Source: Bryobacterales bacterium (GTDB lineage: Bacteria > Acidobacteriota > Terriglobia > Bryobacterales > Bryobacteraceae). From it: DNA of 64,000 nucleotides. The DNA is taken from NCBI GenBank assembly GCA_020852175.1, contig JADZBH010000016.1, forward strand, positions 279,329 to 343,328. Direction: 5' to 3'. How positions within the stretch are numbered: position 1 is the stretch's first letter; each line of letters begins with the position of its first letter. Positions 1 through 8,783 of this stretch are shown one piece after another. The notes under the pieces are model-generated. The model saw only the letters and a list, made by a program, of their open reading frames with translations, made no database searches and was not told the origin of the DNA. A program made the translations under genes and the position numbers.

Positions 1-19
1 GCCGCTCCTGGAGATTCGC

Positions 20-1336
20 TTGTCACGCACCACCCTCACGCTATGCCTCGCCGGACTTTCGGCGTTCTCCCTCTCCTTCGCCGCCGACGCCGCCCTGCTC
101 GCCAAGGCCCGCGCCATTCACGGCCGCGTCCTTAAAATCGACACCCACAACGACATCACCCCGGCCAACTTCACCGCCGATTGCAACTACACCATGCGTC
201 TCGCCACGCAGGTGAACCTGCCGAAGATGGCCGACGGCGGCATGGACGCGGCCTTCCTGATCGTCTACACCGGCCAGGGACCTCTCACGGCCGAAGGCTA
301 CGGGAACGCGTACCGCCAGGCCATCGCCAAGTTCGACGCCATCCACCGGCTCACGGAAAAGATCGCCCCGGACCAGATCGGCCTGGCGCTGACGCCCGCT
401 GGCGTCATTGCACTCCACAGACAGGGCAAGCGCGCCGCCGTCATCGGCATCGAAAACGGCTACTCCATCGGAACCGATATCGGACGCGTACGCGAATTTT
501 ATGAGCGCGGCGGCCGTTACCTGTCGCTTGCCCACAACGGCAACTCGCAACTGGCCGACTCCAACACCGGCGAGCGCCAGGGCTACCTTTACAACAACGG
601 CCTGTCGCCGCTGGGCCGCCAGGTGATCGCCGAAATGAACCGCCTTGGCATGATGGTCGATCTCTCCCATCCCTCCAAGGGGGCCAACCTGGAAGCCTTG
701 CGCCTGTCGCGCGCGCCCGTCATCGCCTCCCATTCCGGCGTCCGCTCTCTTGCCCGCAGCAGCCGCAACATGGACGACGAACAACTGCTCGCCCTCAGGA
801 AAAATGGCGGCGTCATCCAGATTGTCGGCTTCGGCCCGTATCTGAAGGACGAAACCCCAGGCCGCGCCGAGGCGCTGTCCAGGCTCCGCCGGGAAATGGG
901 CTTGACTCGCACGCCGCCTGCGACAGGGAGGGCGGGGGCCCCGCGTCCCTGTCCCGTGGAAGACCCTTCGGCCGCGCCCGCTCCTTCTGCCGCGGATATG
1001 CTGCCGCCCGCCAAGCGGGAAGAGTACCGGAAGCGCCTGGCTGAAATCGACGGGAAGTATCCGCCCACCGCTCCGGCCAACGTCGCCGACCTGGTGAACC
1101 ACATCGACTACGCCGTGCGGAAGATCGGCATCGAACACGTCGGCATCGCCTCGGATTTCGATGGCGGCGGAGGAATCGAAGGGTGGAACAGCGCCGCCGA
1201 TGCATTCAACGTGACGCTGGAACTGGTGAAGCGCGGCTACACCGAATCGCGGATTGAAAAGCTGTGGGGCGGCAACCTGCTGCGAGTATGGGCTGAAGTG
1301 GAACGGACGGCCCAAAAGATCCAGGCCGGAAAGTAA
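20..1336 (+). CDS. Secreted membrane dipeptidase (peptidase family M19)
   Basis: The 438-residue product matches the renal/membrane dipeptidase family, zinc enzymes that cut dipeptides, including D-residue dipeptides. The family H-x-D zinc motif is His43-Asn-Asp45 and the bridging glutamate is probably Glu145 in GIENGYS. Further family blocks are DLSHPS, SHSGVRS and the late DFDGGGG segment. Residues 1-24 form a signal peptide ending near SFAADA, so it acts outside the cytoplasm. A proline/alanine-rich insert around residues 300-330 is unusual. The start is TTG, with GGAG six bases upstream. The gene stands alone on its strand. Confidence 0.9.
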   Translation: MSRTTLTLCLAGLSAFSLSFAADAALLAKARAIHGRVLKIDTHNDITPANFTADCNYTMRLATQVNLPKMADGGMDAAFLIVYTGQGPLTAEGYGNAYRQAIAKFDAIHRLTEKIAPDQIGLALTPAGVIALHRQGKRAAVIGIENGYSIGTDIGRVREFYERGGRYLSLAHNGNSQLADSNTGERQGYLYNNGLSPLGRQVIAEMNRLGMMVDLSHPSKGANLEALRLSRAPVIASHSGVRSLARSSRNMDDEQLLALRKNGGVIQIVGFGPYLKDETPGRAEALSRLRREMGLTRTPPATGRAGAPRPCPVEDPSAAPAPSAADMLPPAKREEYRKRLAEIDGKYPPTAPANVADLVNHIDYAVRKIGIEHVGIASDFDGGGGIEGWNSAADAFNVTLELVKRGYTESRIEKLWGGNLLRVWAEVERTAQKIQAGK

Positions 1337-1366
1337 CTGGGGCTGGCGCGCCCTCGCGCGGCGGCC

Positions 1367-2014
1367 TCAGTTCGCGTTCACGACGACGCTCGTCACCGAG
1401 CCTGCGCTCAAACGCACCGTGCCCACCGTGTGGCCTTTTTCCTGGTAGTACAGAACCTCTTGAATCTGGTTTCCTTCAGGGATAACCACCCGCGCCACGG
1501 GTGTCCCCAGGGATCCAAAAACATCCGCGCGACTGGCGCCTTCGGCGATATTGATCAATCGCTCCGGGGTGATCGCCCGCCGCGCGGGAACTGCCGGCTG
1601 CGACAGCGTGAACTGCCGCAGCCAAATCGGCGTGGGCATCCAGTTGGATGCCTCCTCCGTTCTCGCCCTCAGCGCCAGGGAATTGCCAGGCGTTCTGTGC
1701 TTCCGGGCTGCTGCCTCCCTCTCAAGACGCAGCCGCTCGGCCTCCGCCGCCTGTCTCCTCCTTAGCGCTTGCACCTCCTCATCGCTCAGTTCCAGCGTAG
1801 GAGGCTCCCCTCTATTGGCGGCCTTCCGAGCCGCCGCCGCGGTTTTTCCGAAGATCGCCGTGATGCCATTGCTCACGTGCTTCCCGGCCGCGGTCCCAGC
1901 CACCGTGCCCGCGCCCGCGGCAACGCCATCCTGCACCATCGACTGCCCTGCTGACTGGGTAGGAATCAGCCAGATCATGACCGTCGCGATTAGTACTGCG
2001 CTTGCCGTACGCAT
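1367..2014 (-). CDS. Secreted protein with BamE/SmpA-like C-terminal repeat
   Basis: A 215-residue protein with an N-terminal signal peptide (residues 1-23) and a glycine/alanine-rich segment at 30-65. A charged, probably coiled-coil stretch lies at about 78-108 (EEVQALRRRQAAEAERLRLE). The C-terminal 60 residues follow the SmpA/OmlA (BamE) pattern: a turn reading GASRADVFGSLGTP, then strands EVLYYQ and VRLSAGSVTSVVVN. BamE-like domains are found in outer-membrane and periplasmic proteins. The specific role is unknown. A short SD-like AAGAGAAG precedes the ATG. It is divergent from the ABC transporter genes. Confidence 0.7.
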   Translation of the reverse strand: MRTASAVLIATVMIWLIPTQSAGQSMVQDGVAAGAGTVAGTAAGKHVSNGITAIFGKTAAAARKAANRGEPPTLELSDEEVQALRRRQAAEAERLRLEREAAARKHRTPGNSLALRARTEEASNWMPTPIWLRQFTLSQPAVPARRAITPERLINIAEGASRADVFGSLGTPVARVVIPEGNQIQEVLYYQEKGHTVGTVRLSAGSVTSVVVNAN

Positions 2015-2167
2015 GGGCTTCTCTTGTGTCTCATACTAAAGCCCCCGGACCGCCCCGCCTACTGGGTTTTCACCTGAGCCAGCCCCATATCTTTCCTGAT
2101 ACGCCGGTACTACGCGCCTCCCCTCATGTGCGCCATCCCCCCAATCCTGTACACTGTTCAGTTTTGG

Positions 2168-3658
2168 ATGCTGCTCCAACTCAGCCAGATTGAGAAGCGC
2201 TTCGGCGGCGTCACCGCCCTTCGTTCCGGCAATCTCAACGTCCAGACCGGCGAGGTCCACCTCCTGATGGGCGAAAATGGCGCAGGCAAATCCACGCTCA
2301 TGAAAGTCGTCGCCGGACTCCACCAGCCCGACGGCGGAACCTTCCTGTGGAAAGGCCAGCCCGTCCGCCTCACCCGTCCCGCCGACGCCTCGGCCCTGGG
2401 CATCGCCATGGTCCACCAGGAATCCCTGCTGTCCCCACATCTCACCGTGGCCGAAAACATCTTCCTCGGCAATCCCCCTTCGCGCGGCTTCGGTTTCATC
2501 GACCGCCGCCGCATGCTGGAAGAGGCGGCGCGCCTGATCGCCACGCACAACTTTCCCCTTCAAGCCGGCTGGCGCGTGGAACGGCTTTCGCCCGCGGGCA
2601 AGCAACTGGTGGAAATCTGCCGCGCCATTCACCGCGGCTCCTCGCTGCTCATCTTCGACGAGCCCACCAGTTCGCTTTCAGATGCCGAAACCCGCGAGGT
2701 CTTCCGCATTGTCGCCACTCTGCGCGAACGCGGCGCGGGCGTCATCTACATCACCCACAGGCTGGATGAACTCCGCTCGCTCGGCGACCGCGTCACCGTC
2801 CTGCGCGACGGCGAAACCGTGCACACCGCGCCCATGTCGGAATGCACCACGGCGTCCATCATTCAACATATGGTCGGCCGCCCCGTCACGGCCATCTACA
2901 AGCGCGAATCGCTGCCCCCCGGAGAAGAACTCCTGCGCGTGGAGCAGCTCAGCCTCCCACCTCTCCTCAGGAACATCAGCTTCTCCCTCCGCGCCGGCGA
3001 AATCGTCGGCCTGGCAGGCCTCATCGGCGCCGGACGCACCGAACTCTGCCGCGCCATCTTCGGACTGGACCGCCCCGCCTCGGGCTCCGTCTCCGTCGCC
3101 GGCCGCCCCGTCGCCATCCGCTCGCCCCGCCAGGCCGTCGCCGCCGGGCTCGCCCTCATCCCCGAGGACCGCCAGCACACCGGCCTGGCCACCGCGCTTC
3201 CCATCGCCTACAACATCACGCTGGCCCACTTCGACGAGGTCGCCCGCCACGGCTTCCTCCGGCGCGCCGCCGAGGAGGCGGTCTCCCGCAAGTTCATCCA
3301 GCAACTCCGCATCAAATGCGAATCGCCACGCCAGATCGCCGGACGCCTCAGCGGCGGCAACCAGCAGAAGGTCGCCATCGCCAAGTGGCTCGTTAAACAG
3401 GCTCGCGTCTTCCTGTTCGATGAGCCCACGCGCGGCATCGACGTGGGCGCCAAAGTGGAGGTTTTTGAAACCATGGACGCTCTGGCCCGCGCCGGCGCCG
3501 CCGTTCTCATGGTCAGCTCCGAGCTGCCCGAACTTCTTCAGGTCCCCGACCGCATCCTTGTCATGCGCCAGGGCGCGCTCACAGGCGAACTGCCCGGACG
3601 TACCACCCAGGAGGAAATCATGCGCCTTGCCGCTTTCGCCCAGGAGGCCCGCGCGTGA
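2168..3658 (+). CDS. Sugar ABC transporter ATP-binding protein (RbsA/MglA type)
   Basis: A duplicated ATPase of 496 residues that powers monosaccharide import. The first half has Walker A GENGAGKST, Walker B LLIFDEPTSSLS and a degenerate signature (LSPAGKQ). The second half has an altered P-loop (GLIGAGRTEL), a good signature LSGGNQQK and FDEPTRGIDVG. This asymmetry is typical of RbsA, MglA and XylG. An upstream in-frame ATG at 2126 would add 14 residues unlike the family, so the ATG at 2168 is preferred. It overlaps the permease gene by GTGA. No substrate-binding protein gene is in the window, so the sugar cannot be named. Confidence 0.93.
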   Translation: MLLQLSQIEKRFGGVTALRSGNLNVQTGEVHLLMGENGAGKSTLMKVVAGLHQPDGGTFLWKGQPVRLTRPADASALGIAMVHQESLLSPHLTVAENIFLGNPPSRGFGFIDRRRMLEEAARLIATHNFPLQAGWRVERLSPAGKQLVEICRAIHRGSSLLIFDEPTSSLSDAETREVFRIVATLRERGAGVIYITHRLDELRSLGDRVTVLRDGETVHTAPMSECTTASIIQHMVGRPVTAIYKRESLPPGEELLRVEQLSLPPLLRNISFSLRAGEIVGLAGLIGAGRTELCRAIFGLDRPASGSVSVAGRPVAIRSPRQAVAAGLALIPEDRQHTGLATALPIAYNITLAHFDEVARHGFLRRAAEEAVSRKFIQQLRIKCESPRQIAGRLSGGNQQKVAIAKWLVKQARVFLFDEPTRGIDVGAKVEVFETMDALARAGAAVLMVSSELPELLQVPDRILVMRQGALTGELPGRTTQEEIMRLAAFAQEARA

Positions 3659-4575
3659 TTCAACGCCTCCTCCCCTTCCTTACGCTGATCGCACTGTTCG
3701 CCGGTCTCTCCATCGCCACGCCTCACTTCCTCACCTCAACCAACCTCTCCAGCGTCGTCCGCCAAACCGCCGTCATCAACATCATGGCCCTCGGCATGAC
3801 CATGATCATCATCGCCGGCGGCATCGATCTGTCCGTCGGCTCCATCCTCGCCATGGGCGGCCTGCTCGGCTCCATGGCCATGGAACGCGGCCTGCCCATC
3901 GTTCCCAGCGTCTTTGCCGGCATCGCCACCGGCCTGGTCTGCGGCTTCCTCAACGGCCTCATGACCACGCAACTCCGCATCAACCCCTTCATCGTCACGC
4001 TGGGTACGCTCGGCATCTATCGCGGATTGGCCCTCATGATCTCCAACGGCCTGCCCGTGCACAACCTCCCGGCCGGCTTCAGCTACCTTGGCGAAGGCGT
4101 CGTCGCAGGCATCCCCTTTGTCTGGTTCCTGCTGGTGGTGTGCGCCGTCGCCGTCCATATCCTGCTGGAACACACCAAGCACGGGCGGTTTGCCTTCGCC
4201 ATCGGCTCGAACCCCGACGCCGCTCTCTATGCCGGCATCCCCACTTCCTTCCACACCATCACTGTCTACACGATTGGCGGCGCTCTCACCGGACTAGCCG
4301 GCATGATCGAGGCCTCGCGCCTCATGACAGGCCAGCCCACCGCCGGACAGGGCTACGAGTTGCAGGCCATCGCCGCGGTCGTCATCGGCGGAGGCAGCCT
4401 CCGGGGCGGCGAGGGCACCGTCATCGGCACCCTGGTCGGCGCGTTCATCATGGGTCTGCTCGCCAACGGCAGCGACCTGCTTGGCATCTCGCCGTATCTC
4501 CAGCAGGCCATCATCGGCGCGGTCATCATCTTCGCCGTCGCCGTCGATGAACTGCGCAAGCGCAAACTGGGCTAA
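3655..4575 (+). CDS. Sugar ABC transporter permease (RbsC family)
   Basis: A 306-residue inner-membrane protein with eight to ten hydrophobic segments. It shows the RbsC family pattern GGIDLSVGSILAMGG near residue 58 and GGGSLRGGEGTVIGTLVGA near residue 245. It would form the channel partnered with the ATPase encoded just upstream. Translation starts at a GTG that overlaps the ATPase stop codon (GTGA), so the two are translationally coupled. The binding protein that normally completes a CUT2 transporter is absent nearby and must be encoded elsewhere. Confidence 0.93.
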   Translation: MIQRLLPFLTLIALFAGLSIATPHFLTSTNLSSVVRQTAVINIMALGMTMIIIAGGIDLSVGSILAMGGLLGSMAMERGLPIVPSVFAGIATGLVCGFLNGLMTTQLRINPFIVTLGTLGIYRGLALMISNGLPVHNLPAGFSYLGEGVVAGIPFVWFLLVVCAVAVHILLEHTKHGRFAFAIGSNPDAALYAGIPTSFHTITVYTIGGALTGLAGMIEASRLMTGQPTAGQGYELQAIAAVVIGGGSLRGGEGTVIGTLVGAFIMGLLANGSDLLGISPYLQQAIIGAVIIFAVAVDELRKRKLG

Positions 4576-4596
4576 CCACGCCGCGGGCTGCCGGCC

Positions 4597-5553
4597 CTAC
4601 TTCGGCGTCTGCACCGTGATGTTCCTGTAGCGGATCACGCCGTGGTGGTCGCCTTGCAGGAAGAACGGGCCGGGCTCGCCTTCATTGCTGTCCAGCGCGC
4701 CGCCCGTCGGTCCGGGAATCTCCACGTTGTCGTGGTACACCTTGCCGTCGCGCACCACCGTCACCCGCCGGCCCACCAGCGTGATATCGAATGATGTCCA
4801 CTTGCCCAGCCCCAGTTCGGCGTCCTTCGGCGGCGGATAGTGGCTGTAGATCGCACCCATCTCGTGATCCGGCAGCTTGCCGCCTTCGGTGCCGATCTGC
4901 ACCTCATACCGCCCGCGCAAATAGATGCCGCTGTTGCCATGCTCCGGACAGTTCACCTCGATGTGCAGCTTGAAATCCTGAAATTTCTCCGTCGTCTTCA
5001 GGTTCGCCGCGCCCGGTCCGCGCTGTCCCGCCACCTCGGGGTTATCGTTCACCAGTTCGCCATCCCGCGCCACCCACTTGTTGTTCGCCACGTTGCCGAT
5101 GGGTTCCCAGCCCGCCAGGTCCTTGCCGTTGAACAGAGCCCGCGGCGCCGTCCACGCCTTCGGCATCTTCCGGTTCAGCTTCGGCGCGCGCACGCCCGCC
5201 AGCTTCGGCCCGGCGGCGTCGCCGCGCTTCTCAACTCCCGCCAGCGCGTTCTTGCCCGCCTTGGTTAGCTCCCAGTTCACCGCCGGTCCGCGTCCGGCCG
5301 GCGCAACGGCGACGACCATCTTCGCGCCGTCCATCGCCGCGCCTTGAATCGGCCGCCATCCGCCGCCTCGCGGCTGCACGCGACCCTCGATCCTGCCGTC
5401 CTTCTCCACCAGTTCCATCCACTGCGGGTATGAGGGGCCGGTGGCCGGAGTCGCCGTCATGTCCCAGCGGCCAAGAAATGCCTTGGCATTCTGAGCGCTC
5501 AGCGCCCAGGGGAGCGCCGCCGCAAGCAAGGCCGCGCAAAGTGTTGTTTTCAT
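4597..5553 (-). CDS. Secreted DUF1080 (3-keto-disaccharide hydrolase-like) protein
   Basis: A 318-residue protein with a signal peptide (residues 1-20, cleavage near LSAQNA). The C-terminal 190 residues carry the DUF1080 concanavalin-like fold: FNGKDLAGWEP, an edge strand with FQDFKLHIEVNCPE, then GNSGIYLRGRYEVQI and a closing FFLQGDHHGVIRYRNI. Members of this family in soil bacteria act on carbohydrates outside the cytoplasm, some as 3-keto-glycoside hydrolases. The N-terminal 110 residues form a separate beta-rich region of unknown role. Start ATG with a TAGAGT box six bases upstream. Convergent with the permease gene. Confidence 0.85.
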   Translation of the reverse strand: MKTTLCAALLAAALPWALSAQNAKAFLGRWDMTATPATGPSYPQWMELVEKDGRIEGRVQPRGGGWRPIQGAAMDGAKMVVAVAPAGRGPAVNWELTKAGKNALAGVEKRGDAAGPKLAGVRAPKLNRKMPKAWTAPRALFNGKDLAGWEPIGNVANNKWVARDGELVNDNPEVAGQRGPGAANLKTTEKFQDFKLHIEVNCPEHGNSGIYLRGRYEVQIGTEGGKLPDHEMGAIYSHYPPPKDAELGLGKWTSFDITLVGRRVTVVRDGKVYHDNVEIPGPTGGALDSNEGEPGPFFLQGDHHGVIRYRNITVQTPK

Positions 5554-5565
5554 GTCCTCACTCTA
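5554..5565 (-). promoter_or_regulatory. Putative leaderless -10 element of the DUF1080 gene
   Basis: TAGAGT (5565 to 5560) lies six bases before the ATG at 5553. At that distance transcription would begin at or next to the start codon. An AGGA overlaps the gap but is too close to the ATG to be a normal ribosome-binding site. Confidence 0.4.
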
Positions 5566-6411
5566 CCGCGCCTCGAAGCGGACGTTATCGATCAGCCGCA
5601 CCCCGCCCAGCCAGGCTGCCACGGCCACGCGCACCGGCCCCGTCACTCGCTCCACCGGCTGCATCGTCCCGGCGTCCACCACATCCAGGTACTCCAGCCG
5701 CACCAAAGGCTCGCGCGCGAGCGCTTCCTGGGCCGCCTCGCGCACCACGCGCGCCTCCCGCTCGCCTGCCTCCAACCGTGCCAGCGCCGCCTGCAAGCCC
5801 GTGTACAGCACCGGCGCGGCCTTCCTCTCCGCCGCGCCCAGCCTCTGGTTCCGCGAACTCATCGCCAGTCCGTCGGCCTCGCGTACCGTGGCCACCGGCA
5901 CGATTTCAACTGCCATGTTCAGATCCGACACCATCGTCTGAATCACCGCCAACTGCTGCGCGTCCTTCTCGCCGAAGTACGCCCGGCCGGGCTCCACCGC
6001 GTGAAACAACTTGGCCACCACCGTCGCCACGCCTCGGAAATGCCCCGGCCGGAATGGGCCGCACAGGCCTTCGGCCACAGGCCCCGGTTCGATGAAAGTA
6101 GTCAGGGGGCGCGGGTACATCTCCTGGTTCGACGGCGCGAACACAAGCGACGCGCCGGCCCGGCGGCACTCCACAACGTCCCCCTCCAGCGTCCGCGGAT
6201 ACCTCTCGAAGTCTTCCGCCTGGGTGAACTGGATCGGGTTGACGAAGATGCTCACCACCGTCACGGAGCACTCGGCCGCGCTTCTCGCGATCAACGACAC
6301 ATGCCCGGCATGAAGCGCTCCCATGGTGGGCACGAGCCCCACTGTCCCGCCTTCGCGCCGCGCCGCCCGCACCGCCTCGCGCACGCCGCCAATCGTCTCG
6401 ATCACCCTCAC
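5563..6411 (-). CDS. panC: Pantoate--beta-alanine ligase
   Basis: PanC joins pantoate and beta-alanine with ATP to make pantothenate, the vitamin B5 precursor of coenzyme A. The 282-residue product has the family HIGH-like nucleotide motif within [15 protein letters not shown] near residue 22, then FVNPIQF and [13 protein letters not shown] longer reading from an upstream ATG is possible, but the GTG at 6411 overlaps the panB stop as GTGA and gives the normal family length. It is therefore the likely start and is coupled to panB. Cytoplasmic. Confidence 0.96.
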   Translation of the reverse strand: MRVIETIGGVREAVRAARREGGTVGLVPTMGALHAGHVSLIARSAAECSVTVVSIFVNPIQFTQAEDFERYPRTLEGDVVECRRAGASLVFAPSNQEMYPRPLTTFIEPGPVAEGLCGPFRPGHFRGVATVVAKLFHAVEPGRAYFGEKDAQQLAVIQTMVSDLNMAVEIVPVATVREADGLAMSSRNQRLGAAERKAAPVLYTGLQAALARLEAGEREARVVREAAQEALAREPLVRLEYLDVVDAGTMQPVERVTGPVRVAVAAWLGGVRLIDNVRFEAR

Positions 6412-7187
6412 CCGCGCACCTCGGCCGCATAGGCGCCCACGGCCTCCACCACGGCCTCGTTCAACCGGGCGTAGCGCTTGGCGAAGGGCGGCGCATTGTC
6501 CCCGGACAACCCCAGCAGGTCGTAACACACCAGAACCTGCCCGTCACACGCCGTGCCGGCTCCAATGCCGATGGCGGGCACGCGCAGCGCCGCCGTCACG
6601 CGGCCGGCCAGTTCGTCCGGAATCGATTCCAGCACCACGGCGAACGCACCCGCATCCTCCAGCCGCCGCGCGTCGTCCAGGATCCGCTCGCGCTCCTCTT
6701 CCGTCTTGCCCTGCGCGCGGAAGCCGCCCAGCAGCTTCACCGATTGCGGCGTCATGCCCACATGTCCCATCACGGGAATGCCACGCCCCGTCATCCGCCG
6801 CACCACGGTCTCGATGGCCGCTCCGCCTTCCAGCTTCACCGCGTCCGCGCCGCCTTCCTTCAGCAGCCGCACCGCGTTGTGCATCGCCTCCTCCTCGCTC
6901 GCCTGGTAGGAACCGAACGGCAGATCGGCCACCACCAGAGCCCGCCCCGCTCCCCGAACCACGGCCCGCGTGTGATGCAGCATCGCCTCCATCGTCACCG
7001 GCAGAGTCGTTTCGTGGCCTTCCACCACCATCCCCAGCGAATCGCCCACCAGCATCACGTCCACGCCGGCCTGCGCGAACAGCCGGGCAAAGGTGGCGTC
7101 ATACGCCGTCACCATCACGATCTTCTCGCCGCGCCGCTTCATGGCGGCCAGATGCGGAACGCGCACGCGGCGCACATTCGAATCCAT
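6408..7187 (-). CDS. panB: 3-methyl-2-oxobutanoate hydroxymethyltransferase
   Basis: PanB transfers a hydroxymethyl group from methylene-tetrahydrofolate to alpha-ketoisovalerate, the first step to pantothenate. The family magnesium and substrate blocks are visible: [36 protein letters not shown] and VLESIPDEL. An ATG at 7196 lies in frame, but it sits inside a TAGAAT box. The ATG at 7187 is exactly seven bases beyond that box, which suits a leaderless transcript, so I prefer it (259 residues). It is the first gene of a panB-panC operon. Confidence 0.95.
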   Translation of the reverse strand: MDSNVRRVRVPHLAAMKRRGEKIVMVTAYDATFARLFAQAGVDVMLVGDSLGMVVEGHETTLPVTMEAMLHHTRAVVRGAGRALVVADLPFGSYQASEEEAMHNAVRLLKEGGADAVKLEGGAAIETVVRRMTGRGIPVMGHVGMTPQSVKLLGGFRAQGKTEEERERILDDARRLEDAGAFAVVLESIPDELAGRVTAALRVPAIGIGAGTACDGQVLVCYDLLGLSGDNAPPFAKRYARLNEAVVEAVGAYAAEVRG

Positions 7188-7200
7188 CCCTCCCATTCTA
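7188..7200 (-). promoter_or_regulatory. Putative leaderless -10 element of panB
   Basis: TAGAAT at 7200 to 7195 is seven bases before the ATG at 7187. The GGGAGGG between them touches the ATG and is too close to act as a normal Shine-Dalgarno site. Confidence 0.4.
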
Positions 7201-7251
7201 GGTGGCGCGCGCGCACCTGCCTTCCCGCCGCGCTACCCTGGTTTCTTGCCT

Positions 7252-7875
7252 ATGCGCCCCGTCATCACCGAGCGCGACATTCCCGCCTCCGGCACGCTCC
7301 GTGTTGCCAGGGGGACCATTGTCACCCCCTCGGCCCGCGACCTTGCCGCCTGCCGGGGCGTCACACTCAAGGAAGTGGACCCCCACGAAGCCACCGCGCT
7401 GGCGCGGCCCTGCCTCACCATCGCCCTGGGTTCCGACCATGGCGGCTTCGCCATGAAACAGGCGCTTCTCCCCGTCTTCGCCGAACTGGGGCTTACCGTG
7501 CGCGACGTCGGCGTGTATGAGGAAACTCCGGCCGACTACCCCGACATCGCCCTGGCCGTCGCACTGCTGGTGCAACAGGGCGCGGCCACCCGCGGCGTCA
7601 TCGTGGACGGCGCCGGAATTGGCTCCTGCATGGCCGCCAACAAGGTGCCGGGCGTTCGCGCGGCCCTATGTTATGATGTGGCATCAGCGCGCAATAGCCG
7701 CGAGCACAACGATGCGAATGTGCTCACGTTGGGGGGCCGTTTGCTCACCGCGACGCAGGCCGAAAGCGTCCTCCGCACATGGCTCGGAACCGCCTTCGGA
7801 GGGGGCCGCCACGCCGCCCGCGTGGGCAAGATCGCCGCCATCGAAGGCCGCTTTCTCCGCGCTCAGAAAGAATGA
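7252..7875 (+). CDS. RpiB/LacAB-family sugar-phosphate isomerase with BMC-type N-terminal segment
   Basis: A 207-residue protein. Residues 60-200 form an RpiB/LacA/LacB isomerase that interconverts pentose phosphates: [37 protein letters not shown] and [15 protein letters not shown]. The loop that reads CGTG in classical RpiB is DGAG here ([10 protein letters not shown]), so the usual catalytic cysteine is replaced by aspartate. The first 45 residues ([10 protein letters not shown], then [15 protein letters not shown]) resemble the N-terminal segment of EutT-like and other microcompartment-associated enzymes. The stop overlaps the deoC start (ATGA). Together they suggest a deoxyribose/ribose phosphate pathway. 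Confidence 0.85.
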   Translation: MRPVITERDIPASGTLRVARGTIVTPSARDLAACRGVTLKEVDPHEATALARPCLTIALGSDHGGFAMKQALLPVFAELGLTVRDVGVYEETPADYPDIALAVALLVQQGAATRGVIVDGAGIGSCMAANKVPGVRAALCYDVASARNSREHNDANVLTLGGRLLTATQAESVLRTWLGTAFGGGRHAARVGKIAAIEGRFLRAQKE

Positions 7876-8783
7876 CGCCTTCCGAACTCGACCAACTCGT
7901 CGCTCAGATCGGAGACGAGCTCCTCGCCCGCATGGGCCGGCCCCGTCCTCTCTCGGGAGAGGGCCACAACCAGGCCGACCTTGTTTGTCCCGGCTGCACC
8001 CAGCGCTGCCCCCAAACCTGCGCCAGGAAAACCGCGACCGTCATCGCCGCCGGCGCCGACCGCGTTTCGGCCTCTCAAACGCTCACCCGCGTCGAACCCT
8101 CCATCGCCTCGCTCATCGATCACACCATTCTCAAACCCGACGCCACGCGCGCCGACATTGAGAAGGTCTGCGCTGAAGCCCGTAAGTACTCCTTCGCCAG
8201 CGTCTGCGTCAACCCCGTCTGGGTGCCGCTGGTGGCCAGACTTCTGGCCGGTTCGCCCGTCAAGGTGTGCACCGTCGTCGGCTTTCCGCTTGGCGCCACC
8301 ACCACCGGCGCCAAGGTTTACGAAACACAGGAAGCCATCCGCTGCGGCGCCCAGGAAATCGACATGGTTCTCAACGTCGGCGCCCTGCGCGGCGGAGACC
8401 ACGAACGCGTGAAGCAGGACATCCAGGCCGTGGCCGAAGCCGCTCACGCGGGCGGAGCCATTCTCAAGGTCATTCTGGAAACGTGTTTGCTCGACGACAA
8501 TCAAAAAGCCGTCGCCTGCACGCTCGCTAAACTCGCCGGCGCCGGCTTCGTGAAAACTTCCACCGGCTTTTCTTCCTCCGGCGCCACCGCGCACGACGTC
8601 GCCCTCATGCGCTCCATCGTCGGCCCCAATATCGGCGTGAAGGCCAGCGGCGGCATCCGCACGCGCGAGGACCTGGACAGGATGGCCGCCGCGGGCGCCT
8701 CGCGTATCGGCGCCAGCGCCAGCGTGAAAATCGTCGAGAGCGCCTCCTCTCAACCGGCGGGACAACCGGCGGGCGGCTACTAA
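7872..8783 (+). CDS. deoC: Deoxyribose-phosphate aldolase with N-terminal targeting-like helix and Cys cluster
   Basis: DeoC splits deoxyribose-5-phosphate into glyceraldehyde-3-phosphate and acetaldehyde. Residues 78-290 are the TIM barrel: [36 protein letters not shown], the Schiff-base lysine Lys228 in FVKTSTGF, and KASGGIRT. The 303-residue protein is about 80 residues longer than simple DeoC. Its extension begins with an amphipathic helix ([17 protein letters not shown]) like microcompartment encapsulation peptides. A cysteine cluster follows: Cys39, Cys42, Cys46 and Cys50 in [12 protein letters not shown]. The ATG overlaps the upstream stop (ATGA). Confidence 0.93.
   Translation: MTPSELDQLVAQIGDELLARMGRPRPLSGEGHNQADLVCPGCTQRCPQTCARKTATVIAAGADRVSASQTLTRVEPSIASLIDHTILKPDATRADIEKVCAEARKYSFASVCVNPVWVPLVARLLAGSPVKVCTVVGFPLGATTTGAKVYETQEAIRCGAQEIDMVLNVGALRGGDHERVKQDIQAVAEAAHAGGAILKVILETCLLDDNQKAVACTLAKLAGAGFVKTSTGFSSSGATAHDVALMRSIVGPNIGVKASGGIRTREDLDRMAAAGASRIGASASVKIVESASSQPAGQPAGGY

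Noticed and set aside
2682..4550. 622-codon plus-strand frame overlapping the ABC transporter genes
   Set aside because: Composition (Ala, Pro, Arg, Ser) is typical of an out-of-frame reading, and the transporter frames have full motifs.
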